Of a stretch of 6,182 nt of DNA, positions 1 through 5,553 are shown piece after piece. This DNA comes from Lunatibacter sp038209145 (lineage in GTDB: Bacteria; Bacteroidota; Bacteroidia; Cytophagales; Cyclobacteriaceae), in assembly GCA_038209145.1 (NCBI GenBank), contig JBBQXZ010000286.1:1-6182 (forward strand), written 5' to 3'. Every line of letters starts with the position of its first letter. The stretch's first letter is position 1. A program made the position numbers and the translations under genes. The notes under the pieces are model-generated. The model was not told the origin of the DNA. It did no database searches and saw nothing but the letters and a program-made list of their open reading frames with translations.

Positions 1-49
1 TGGACAGGGATCTGAAAATAGTACAATTCGAATTGTTCGGTTTTAATCA

Positions 50-83
50 GGGGGGTGTTTTTCAAAATCAAAAAAATCCCCCT
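50..83. terminator. Possible terminator hairpin (G5/C5 stem)
   Basis: Five G at 51-55 pair with five C at 78-82, a two-by-two mismatch follows, then five T at 58-62 pair with A at 71-75 around an 8-nt loop; G50 can add a G-U pair. It lies downstream of the sigma factor gene on the minus strand and would also follow any plus-strand gene ending at the left edge, so it could terminate either. Neither side has a proper T-tract, so termination is inferred from the stem and the intergenic position only. Confidence 0.35.
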
Positions 84-197
84 TAATTAGAGAACCAGAG
101 GACTTTTTCCCATGTTTTGGGATTTAGTCGGATGACAGTAAAAAAAAATCATAAAAAATTATCTCAAAGACTACATCAAATCACATAACGCTATTTA

Positions 198-794
198 TCA
201 GCTATTTAAAATTAGCCAAGCCAGCGGAATAAAGGGTACCTCTAAGATAAAATGCTTGAGTTCTGCTCTCAAATATACCAGGGATTGATGGATTCTATTA
301 TGGACCGTCTGGGGTGCAAGATGAAGCTTGACAGCAATTTCTTTGGTGGAAAGGTGGTTATATCGGCTTAATTTAAAAATCACCTTCTGCCGCTCCGGAA
401 GGCTGTCTACAATTACCTCTATACGTTGGTAAAGCTCTTCAAATTCCAAAATTTGGGATGCATTCTCCAGCTGTATATCAAATTCCATATCATCGCTTAA
501 TTCACAAGTTGTATATTTTTGATCCAAAACCCGAAAAACCTTATACTTTACTGCCGTGAACAGGTAATTGCGTACAACATGATGAATGTTCAACACCTTT
601 CTGTTTTTCCAGATATCCAAAAATATATCCTGTACCAAATCTTCCGCCTCAGATTCATCAAGAAGCCTTGCGTATGCATGTTTGATCAACACATCCCAAT
701 ACCTGTCATAGAGCGTTTTAAATGCCTTCCTATCATCCAAGGCAATTAATCTCAACAAGCTTTTATCGGAATTCTGCATTTTGGTAGCTGTCAT
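198..794 (-). CDS. RNA polymerase ECF-type sigma-70 factor
   Basis: A 198-residue cytoplasmic sigma factor of the extracytoplasmic-function group, which directs RNA polymerase to alternative promoters. Region 2 spans about residues 20-66 (AFKTLYDRYWDVL, then EDLVQDIFLDIWKNR at 51-65, the core-binding helix). Region 4 spans about 120-178, with the family's LPERQ at 132-136 and a helix-turn-helix at about 149-170 (STKEIAVKLHLAPQTVHNRI) that should read the -35 box. Regions 1 and 3 are absent, as usual for the group. The last 17 residues (FILEVPFIPLAWLIL and flanks) form a hydrophobic tail. The start ATG at 794 is used; an internal ATG five codons later is also possible and leaves all domains intact. 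In Bacteroidota such factors are usually paired with a FecR-type anti-sigma and a SusC/FecA-like receptor, but no FecR frame follows in the 197 bases available downstream. Family assignment is strong; target genes are unknown. Confidence 0.93.
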   Translation of the reverse strand: MTATKMQNSDKSLLRLIALDDRKAFKTLYDRYWDVLIKHAYARLLDESEAEDLVQDIFLDIWKNRKVLNIHHVVRNYLFTAVKYKVFRVLDQKYTTCELSDDMEFDIQLENASQILEFEELYQRIEVIVDSLPERQKVIFKLSRYNHLSTKEIAVKLHLAPQTVHNRIHQSLVYLRAELKHFILEVPFIPLAWLILNS

Positions 795-833
795 TACGGG
801 ACTAAATTTAGGATCTTAATTGAATCAACCCGT

Positions 834-866
834 CAAAACTTAATTATTAAATCATTACCAATTCAA
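834..866 (-). promoter_or_regulatory. Candidate promoter for the sigma factor gene
   Basis: Read on the minus strand, a TTG (866-864) is followed after 21 nt by TAAGTTTTG (842-834). This resembles the Bacteroidota housekeeping promoter (TTG, 17-23 nt, TAnnTTTG) with one extra base in the -7 element. It lies about 40 nt upstream of the start codon, a plausible leader length. The region is AT-rich, so a chance match is quite possible. Confidence 0.28.
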
Positions 867-936
867 TTGTTTCAAAAGTTAGTCATTAATCACGCAGGGT
901 TTCTATAATGGCTAAAATATTTTATTTAATACTTGC

Positions 937-1170
937 TTGGAACTAAAAAATATACGTGGAGATAACAAATTCGAATCTGATAAAACTTATTTTTTACAGA
1001 AATCAGTTGTCTTTAAGGTGGGAATAGAATTGTTGGAACCAGGTCAAGGCCCTGTAATTATGGCAACCCTGTCAGAAAATGACGTACGGGGATTACAGTC
1101 CATTATTTCTGATAAAAGCATAGGAACATTTTATCCTTCCAGATTCTTAAGGGAAGGGCAATTGTCGTAA
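937..1170 (+). CDS. Doubtful small hypothetical protein, TTG start
   Basis: An open frame of 77 codons starting with TTG at 937. The frame opens at 916, after a TAA at 913-915, and contains no ATG until codon 42 (1060). The predicted protein has a believable mix of residues: a hydrophobic strand-like stretch at about 23-33 (SVVFKVGIELL), then GQGPVIMATLSENDVRGLQSI and a basic end (PSRFLREGQ). I see no signal peptide, membrane segment or known motif, and I do not recognise the family. There is no clear ribosome binding site at the TTG. It could be a real small gene, the remnant of a longer one, or an unused frame. It sits alone between a divergent sigma factor and a plus-strand lipoprotein, and context gives no function. 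Confidence 0.25.
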   Translation: MELKNIRGDNKFESDKTYFLQKSVVFKVGIELLEPGQGPVIMATLSENDVRGLQSIISDKSIGTFYPSRFLREGQLS

Positions 1171-1366
1171 AAACAGGTCTGAGCAATAGGCTCAAATTTA
1201 AACGGAATGGAATATTCTATGGTGCCTTTTGAACCAATTTATCTGGATTGACAGTTAGTCAAAAGGACTTCTATGATTAGCCTGATTGGCACATTCAGGC
1301 ATTTAAAGATCTGCCAACGATAACCCGCTTTACTTGAAAAATACTTTATTTATCGCCTTTCATCTT

Positions 1367-1780
1367 ATGTTTTCCAAAGCAGACAATTCATTCCATCACC
1401 CGCTTATTTCAATGCTGTGTTTAATAGGTCTCTTTGCCATACTTTCCAGCTGCACGGGATCATTGGACGTGGGAAACATCAATTTGGTAAACTGGAAAAA
1501 TGACCGGCACGGATGTAATGGCCTACGGCTGCGGGATGTGGAAGAAATCCGAAAAATAAAAAACACATTTCTTGCCAAATATAATCAAGAAATTATTAAA
1601 ACTTTTGGACGTCCGGATCGGGTAGAACTCGCTGGCAGAAGCCAAAGCTTCTTCATCTACTATTTGGAACCCTCAGACAACTGTGAAACTAAACCAGAAA
1701 AAGAACCCCTAAAAGTCCTTTTTCGGTTTAATGCGATCAACAAAGTAAGCGAGGTGACCGTCACCAACCTCAATCCATAA
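1367..1780 (+). CDS. Small lipoprotein, BamE/SmpA-like (hypothetical)
   Basis: A 137-residue protein with a lipoprotein signal: hydrophobic LISMLCLIGLFAI followed by the lipobox LSSC, with Cys29 as the predicted lipidated residue, so it should be anchored to the inner or outer membrane facing the periplasm. The mature part is about 109 residues. An alpha-helical stretch (RDVEEIRKIKNTFLAKYNQ, about 56-74) is followed by IIKTFGRPDRVE (about 77-88) and two strands (SFFIYYLEP, KVLFRFNAI). The helix-loop plus F-G-x-P-D and strand pattern resembles the BamE/SmpA-OmlA fold; this is inferred from pattern, not an assigned function. Cys50 and Cys106 could form a disulfide. The frame extends upstream to a TTG at 1334, but ATG 1367 gives a better signal peptide with a Lys in the n-region; ATG 1412 would leave almost no n-region. 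Its end overlaps the convergent ROK gene by 11 bp. Confidence 0.75.
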   Translation: MFSKADNSFHHPLISMLCLIGLFAILSSCTGSLDVGNINLVNWKNDRHGCNGLRLRDVEEIRKIKNTFLAKYNQEIIKTFGRPDRVELAGRSQSFFIYYLEPSDNCETKPEKEPLKVLFRFNAINKVSEVTVTNLNP

Positions 1781-2693
1781 AACAAAGTGCCGCAGCCCCT
1801 AGGGTCCCGGCATTGTTTTCCAGCGTGGCCCTTTTAAGTGAAAACCCCTCGGTGTAATATTTGGTAAGATTGTTTTTTACAATTTTCTCCATGGAAGGAA
1901 GGATATGGCCAAGACCGGCAGATATTCCGCCGCCAAAATACACCTCTGTCACATCCAGGATCCTCACCGTGGAAACAATCGCTTCACCCAAGATTTCCCC
2001 TACCTCTTTGAATACTTCCAATGAAACCTTATTGCCATCATTGGCGGTGCGTACCAGCAGGTGCATGCCCAATACTTCCTTACCCAAATCCCCCACCTCC
2101 TCAGGGAATTCAGCCATTTTCCTTTTCATGATATTGATGATGCCCATTCTTCCTATCAGAACTTCCAGCCGGGTATTGTTTCGTGACAGCATATGGCCCA
2201 TTTCCATGGCATTTCCCCGGACACCTTTAAACACTTCTCCGTCTATGATCAGTGCGCTTCCGATACCTGTTCCCAGTGTGATAAACAGGTAGTTCCCCGA
2301 TGTCTTTTCAAGGCCAAAGTGAAACTCGCCGACCGCGGCAGCATTGGCGTCGTTTTCCAAGTGAAAAACGATGGATGGAAACTTTTCCTTTAACCTGTTA
2401 CCCAAACAGAATCCATTAAGCTCAGGAATAGCCGGTATTTCCAACGTAGTGTTACGGTCTTTGCTTACCAAACCCGGTAAACCTATCCCCACATGGGAAA
2501 CGTGTGGATACTTTTGAAGATACTTCCCGACTACGGTTACAAATGCCTCATTAAATCCCACGGGATCCAATTTCAGCAGGTTGGTATCCTCTTTTTGAAA
2601 CTCCACAATTTCACCATCGGTTTTCACCAGTCCTACCTTCACATAGGTACCACCAACATCTATTCCCAAAAAATGCTTTTCCTTTATATCCAT
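1770..2693 (-). CDS. ROK-family sugar kinase (glucokinase-like)
   Basis: A 307-residue cytoplasmic kinase of the ROK family in the actin/hexokinase fold, expected to phosphorylate a hexose or amino-hexose with ATP. Visible motifs are the phosphate-1 loop DVGGTYVKVG at 12-21, the sugar-binding/catalytic END at 113-115 (Asp115 the likely base) within ENDANAAAVGE, the phosphate-2 loop LGTGIGSALI at 140-149, ExGH at 164-167, and the adenosine-side GGGIS at 254-258. It has no N-terminal helix-turn-helix, so it is a kinase rather than a NagC/XylR-type repressor. The zinc-binding CxCGxxGCxE segment of most ROK proteins, expected after ExGH, is absent: residues 168-185 contain no cysteine. Length is normal for the family. 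The substrate cannot be told from sequence; glucose, N-acetylmannosamine and similar sugars are options. It lies 69 bp downstream of the S1-domain gene on the same strand, so co-transcription is likely. Confidence 0.9.
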   Translation of the reverse strand: MDIKEKHFLGIDVGGTYVKVGLVKTDGEIVEFQKEDTNLLKLDPVGFNEAFVTVVGKYLQKYPHVSHVGIGLPGLVSKDRNTTLEIPAIPELNGFCLGNRLKEKFPSIVFHLENDANAAAVGEFHFGLEKTSGNYLFITLGTGIGSALIIDGEVFKGVRGNAMEMGHMLSRNNTRLEVLIGRMGIINIMKRKMAEFPEEVGDLGKEVLGMHLLVRTANDGNKVSLEVFKEVGEILGEAIVSTVRILDVTEVYFGGGISAGLGHILPSMEKIVKNNLTKYYTEGFSLKRATLENNAGTLGAAALCFMD

Positions 2694-2703
2694 AATTTAG
2701 TTG

Positions 2704-2708
2704 CTCCT
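2704..2708 (-). promoter_or_regulatory. Ribosome binding site of the ROK kinase
   Basis: On the minus strand AAAGGAGC ends 10 nt before the ATG at 2693. The AGGAG core fits a Shine-Dalgarno site, which is not universal in this phylum, and supports this start codon. Confidence 0.55.
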
Positions 2709-2762
2709 TTAATTAATTTGCTAAAATACTAAAGACTTTAAATTAATGAATGATTTCGTGAA

Positions 2763-3599
2763 TTAATCTTCCCCGACTAATTCAATCCCCACATCTTTGA
2801 TAAGAATCAGATTTTTACGATAAAGCTGACCGATAGCCTGCTTAAAATGTTTCTTGCTTATTCCCAGTTCTTTTTTTATGGCTTCCGGATCAGATTTGTC
2901 ATGAAGGGGCAGGAATCCTGTTTTTTTCAATTTTTCCAAAATCAGCTCTGCCCCCTCCTCAAACTTCTGCCGTCCCGTTGGTGTCAGTTGCAAGTCTAAC
3001 TTACCATCTTCCCGTATTTTTTTTACGAAAGACCTAACCGTGTCTCCTATGGCGATGGGTTGGAACACTTCGTTTTTATAAATCAACCCCTCAAAACTAT
3101 TTTCCAACAGTGCTTTGAATCCCAAATCAGTCAGATCGAAAATCAATGCCTGCACTTCCTGTCCTTCCTCAAATCCCCGGGTGTCGCCTATAAGGAAGTC
3201 TTCGTATTTGCTTACCCCAATCAGCCGGTTGGTTTGATGGTCCAGGCAAACCCTGACCAGGTATTTTTTCCCTACCTCCATGGGACGGTGCATTTCTGAC
3301 TTGGGCACAAAGAGATCTTTAATCATTCCCCAGTCCACAAACGCTCCAAATGTAGTTACATCTTTGACTTCCATGACCGCGAATTCATCCAGCTGAGCAC
3401 TAGGCTTATCCGTGACTGCGACAGGCCTATCCTCGCTGTCGGTGTAGATAAAGACATCCAGTTCATCCCCTTCTTTTTCTTCTCCTGTTAGATACCTCTT
3501 GGGAAGCAGTACCTCCTCGTTTTCGCTTAGCAGGACATACGCGCCGTTATCGGTAAATCGTTGAATGGGCAATCGGGAAACTGTTCCTAGTTCTTGCAT
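2763..3599 (-). CDS. cvfB: CvfB-like S1-domain RNA-binding protein
   Basis: A 278-residue protein with the CvfB (YitL) arrangement: three S1-like RNA-binding barrels and a C-terminal winged helix. Barrel 1 covers about residues 1-62. Barrel 2 (about 68-133) has the classic S1 stretch FGAFVDWGMIKDLFVPKSEM at 84-103. Barrel 3 (about 143-206) has GFKALLENSFEGLIY. The winged helix (about 216-277) includes DPEAIKKELGISKKHFKQAI, a typical recognition region. In Staphylococcus aureus CvfB binds RNA and affects virulence-factor expression; the role in Bacteroidota is not established, so a post-transcriptional regulatory function is inferred from the fold. The frame runs 22 codons further up to an ATG at 3665, but that extension (MQSTFLPEFLYLCSLIF...) is unlike the family and covers a promoter-like TACCTTTG at 3635-3628, so ATG 3599 is preferred. 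An AAGAG-type site precedes it. The gene is followed by the ROK kinase. Confidence 0.85.
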   Translation of the reverse strand: MQELGTVSRLPIQRFTDNGAYVLLSENEEVLLPKRYLTGEEKEGDELDVFIYTDSEDRPVAVTDKPSAQLDEFAVMEVKDVTTFGAFVDWGMIKDLFVPKSEMHRPMEVGKKYLVRVCLDHQTNRLIGVSKYEDFLIGDTRGFEEGQEVQALIFDLTDLGFKALLENSFEGLIYKNEVFQPIAIGDTVRSFVKKIREDGKLDLQLTPTGRQKFEEGAELILEKLKKTGFLPLHDKSDPEAIKKELGISKKHFKQAIGQLYRKNLILIKDVGIELVGED

Positions 3600-3627
3600 G
3601 GATCTCTTTCTGTCAAAAATTAATGAA

Positions 3628-3635
3628 CAAAGGTA
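3628..3635 (-). promoter_or_regulatory. Bacteroidota -7 promoter element upstream of cvfB
   Basis: The minus strand reads TACCTTTG at 3635-3628, an exact match to TAnnTTTG. A start of transcription about 6-8 nt further on would lie near 3620, about 20 nt before ATG 3599 and downstream of the alternative ATG at 3665. I do not see a good TTG at the expected -33 distance, so the call rests on the -7 element and its position. Confidence 0.5.
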
Positions 3636-3665
3636 CAAAAATTCAGGCAGGAAAGTAGACTGCAT

Positions 3666-3746
3666 ATCCCTATAAAACCAGGCGATTACTGCGGAAATTA
3701 TCCAACCATAATCCGGATTTTTTGATTAAAATGGAGATATAGGGAT
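3666..3746. repeat. 9-bp inverted repeat between divergent genes
   Basis: ATCCCTATA at 3666-3674 is matched by its reverse complement TATAGGGAT at 3738-3746, 72 bp centre to centre. Both arms lie between the divergent cvfB and symporter genes. GATTAAA also occurs twice, at 3724-3730 and 3744-3750, 20 bp apart. These could be operator half-sites, but no regulator is indicated. Confidence 0.3.
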
Positions 3747-3832
3747 TAAATTTAAGGCATACCTATTCATTTTTGTGATTTTGTTATTACTTTCGGGTTC
3801 TTACTTCAAGCCGCAAACCGAAACCACTACAT

Positions 3833-5266
3833 ATGGAAAACATCATTTACGCTATCAATGATATCGTATGGAGCAATGCCTTAATCGTCCTTTGCCTGGG
3901 TGCAGGAATATATTTTTCCATCGTCACGCGTTTTCTTCAGTTGACTTATTTTAGGGAAATGATCCGGTTGCTTTTTGATGGTAAATCATCCGAAAGAGGG
4001 GTAAGTTCATTTCAGGCTTTCGCAATCGCTATTTCCGGACGGGTAGGTACAGGCAACATTGCCGGAGTGGCTACGGCGATTGCCATGGGAGGGCCGGGTG
4101 CTATATTTTGGATGTGGATGATTGCCTTTTTAGGCGCATCATCGGCATTTATAGAGGCCACCCTGGGTCAAATATTCAAGCAAATAAAAGGCGGCCAATA
4201 CCGGGGTGGTCCGGCGTATTATATCGAAAAGGGTCTTGGTATTAAATGGTATGCCATGCTCTTTGCATTTGCCACCATCCTGAGTACTGCTTTTTTTCTC
4301 CCCGGCGTTCAAAGCAACAGCATCGCCTTGAGCGTTCTGAATGCGTTTAATGTCCCTGTAGAGATCACAGGTGGGATCATTTGTTTATTCTTGGCCTTGG
4401 TGATTTTTGGGGGGGTAAAACGGATAGGTAAAGTGGCGGAGATTGTGGTTCCTTTCATGGCTGCTGCCTACATCCTGATGGCTTTGATAATCATCGGAAT
4501 CAACATTACTTCTGTTCCGGGAGTGATAAAACTTATTGTCAGCTCTGCCTTCAATATGGAATCAACCTTTGCAGGGGTATTTGGGATGGCAATTGCCTGG
4601 GGAATAAAAAGGGGAATCTACAGCAACGAGGCCGGACAGGGAACGGCCCCCCATGCCGCTGCCGCAGCCGAGGTTAGCCATCCTGTCAAACAGGGGTTGG
4701 TTCAGGCCTTCTCTGTATATATTGATACCTTGTTTATCTGTACGGCCACGGCTTTTATGATTTTGTTTACGGGACAATATAATGTCATCAATCCGGAAGG
4801 GGGCTTTATCGTCGAAAACCTTCCCGGCGTTTCCATTGGGCCTGAATTTACCCAAAGTGCGATTAGTGTCCATTTCCCACTAATTGGGCCTGGATTTGTA
4901 GCTTTTGCGCTGGTGTTTTTTGCCTTTACGACCATCATGGCCTACTATTACATCGCTGAAACCAACCTGAGTTACCTTCAAAAAGACGGCAAACAGCAAT
5001 GGCCGGTGATGGCACTTCGGATTTTGATTTTGGTTGCTACCTTCTACGGTACCATTCGTACGGCAGAATTGGCCTGGACCCTGGGGGACATTGGAGTTGG
5101 GATCATGGCTTGGCTCAATATCGTGGCCATCATCCTCCTTCGCAAGCCGGCTTTGGCAGCATTGAAGGATTACAAGGAGCAGAAAAAGAAAGGGCTGGAT
5201 CCAAGTTTTAATTCAGATACGCTGGACATTTCCCACACGGAAAATTGGGATAAGATAGACGATTGA
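3833..5266 (+). CDS. Sodium:alanine/amino-acid symporter (AGCS family)
   Basis: A 477-residue inner-membrane transporter of the alanine-or-glycine:cation symporter family, which imports small neutral amino acids (alanine, glycine, sometimes glutamine) driven by Na+ or H+. Hallmarks include SGRVGTGNIAGVATAIAMGG (68-87), then GPGAIFWMWMIAFLGASSAF (87-106), the family signature around transmembrane segment 2-3. A second conserved block, NEAGQGTAPHAAAAAEVSHP (255-274), continues into QGLVQAFSVYIDTLFICTATAF. About 11 hydrophobic segments can be seen, in line with the family's LeuT-like fold. Length is normal, and the last 40 residues form a charged cytoplasmic tail (KDYKEQKKKGLDP...). ATG 3833 is the first Met of the frame and gives the expected N-terminus; no Shine-Dalgarno site is seen. 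The exact substrate cannot be told from sequence. It is transcribed alone, divergently from cvfB, and a strong hairpin lies about 150 nt after its stop. Confidence 0.95.
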   Translation: MENIIYAINDIVWSNALIVLCLGAGIYFSIVTRFLQLTYFREMIRLLFDGKSSERGVSSFQAFAIAISGRVGTGNIAGVATAIAMGGPGAIFWMWMIAFLGASSAFIEATLGQIFKQIKGGQYRGGPAYYIEKGLGIKWYAMLFAFATILSTAFFLPGVQSNSIALSVLNAFNVPVEITGGIICLFLALVIFGGVKRIGKVAEIVVPFMAAAYILMALIIIGINITSVPGVIKLIVSSAFNMESTFAGVFGMAIAWGIKRGIYSNEAGQGTAPHAAAAAEVSHPVKQGLVQAFSVYIDTLFICTATAFMILFTGQYNVINPEGGFIVENLPGVSIGPEFTQSAISVHFPLIGPGFVAFALVFFAFTTIMAYYYIAETNLSYLQKDGKQQWPVMALRILILVATFYGTIRTAELAWTLGDIGVGIMAWLNIVAIILLRKPALAALKDYKEQKKKGLDPSFNSDTLDISHTENWDKIDD

Positions 5267-5307
5267 AAGCGATAATCATCTGCCTCTTAGTTGGTTTCGA
5301 CTTTTCC

Positions 5308-5339
5308 TTTGATTGCCTCAACTACCCTACTAGGGTTTG
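5308..5339 (+). promoter_or_regulatory. Candidate promoter upstream of the TonB receptor
   Basis: TTTG at 5308-5311 is followed after 19 nt by TAGGGTTTG at 5331-5339, close to the Bacteroidota TTTG/TAnnTTTG promoter but with one extra base in the -7 element. If used, the transcript would start near 5346 and run through the hairpin at 5419-5459 before reaching the receptor start at 5554. The imperfect match makes this tentative. Confidence 0.25.
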
Positions 5340-5418
5340 GGGAAACCGCAATGATTTTCCGCATTTAACATCCGCTGTTATCGAAGGTAGACAGCACTTA
5401 ATTTTTATTTAATCTTCC

Positions 5419-5465
5419 GAATACAACTGAGGGATTTTTTTTATCCCTTAGTTGTATTCCTTTTT
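5419..5465 (+). terminator. Strong intrinsic terminator-like hairpin
   Basis: A 17-bp stem (5419-5435 with 5443-5459) pairs fully except for one G-U pair, around a 7-T loop, and is followed by CTTTTT at 5460-5465. The T-tract is on the plus-strand side only, so it should stop plus-strand transcription. The likely user is the symporter gene, whose stop is about 150 nt upstream. It would also separate that transcript from the TonB receptor gene 90 bp further on. Confidence 0.8.
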
Positions 5466-5496
5466 ACACTTCAGTCATCAAATTCAACACTTCAGT
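5466..5496 (+). repeat. 10-bp direct repeat, 21-bp period
   Basis: ACACTTCAGT occurs exactly at 5466-5475 and again at 5487-5496, start to start 21 bp, about two turns of the helix. It lies 58-88 bp upstream of the TonB receptor start, just after the terminator, where an activator or operator site would be expected. The regulator is unknown. Confidence 0.4.
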
Positions 5497-5518
5497 ATCC
5501 TTTATTTTTTTCAGGACG

Positions 5519-5540
5519 GATTCAAACACAATTTTGAATC
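5519..5540 (+). repeat. 8-bp inverted repeat before the receptor start
   Basis: GATTCAAA (5519-5526) and TTTGAATC (5533-5540) are separated by 6 nt and end 13 nt before the ATG at 5554. As RNA this could fold into a small hairpin in the leader; as DNA it could be an operator. An arm of this length is not rare by chance. Confidence 0.3.
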
Positions 5541-5553
5541 AAATCTTATTGCC

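Larger units (their letters stand above)
795..1366. other. Long region with no confident gene
   Basis: These 572 bases contain the upstream region of the sigma factor (795 to about 900), one doubtful 77-codon frame (listed separately), and about 200 bases before the lipoprotein. A near-repeat, TCAAAACTTA at 833-842 and TCAAAAGTTA at 872-881, lies 39 bp apart in the sigma upstream region. A small 5-bp stem (1180-1184 with 1190-1194, loop AATAG) follows the doubtful frame and is too weak to call a terminator. I see no tRNA-like structure, transposase fragment or longer repeat. A decayed gene is possible, but I cannot identify one. Confidence 0.5.

Noticed and set aside
23..36. Perfect 14-bp palindrome ACAATTCGAATTGT.
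   Set aside because: One such palindrome is not unusual in 6 kb by chance, and it may lie within the coding end of an upstream gene; no regulatory context.
2..46. Possible 3' end of a plus-strand gene entering from the left edge (frame ending in TAA at 44-46), with a rival open frame ending at 84-86.
   Set aside because: Both tails are too short to identify and the two frames cannot be told apart, so no gene is called.
1861..2292. 143-codon plus-strand open frame inside the ROK gene.
   Set aside because: It is antisense to a well-supported kinase gene, and its translation is low-complexity rich in Ser, Pro and Ile, as expected for a shadow frame.
3600..3665. 22-codon N-terminal extension of the CvfB-like gene starting at ATG 3665.
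   Set aside because: The extension is unlike the family N-terminus and covers an exact TAnnTTTG promoter element, so the internal ATG at 3599 is preferred.
4409..4415. Run of seven G within the symporter gene, a possible slippage or phase-variation site.
   Set aside because: The frame is intact through it and encodes the expected Gly-Gly-Val; seven G alone, far from the gene start, is weak evidence of phase variation.
5324..5336. Inverted repeat ACCCTA-C-TAGGGT.
   Set aside because: Six-bp arms with a one-base centre cannot form an RNA hairpin and are expected by chance; it overlaps the promoter-like box.
5351..5368. Five-codon leader frame (MIFRI, stop) between the promoter-like box and the hairpin.
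   Set aside because: It has no regulatory codon run and such tiny frames are expected by chance; a leader peptide is not supported.
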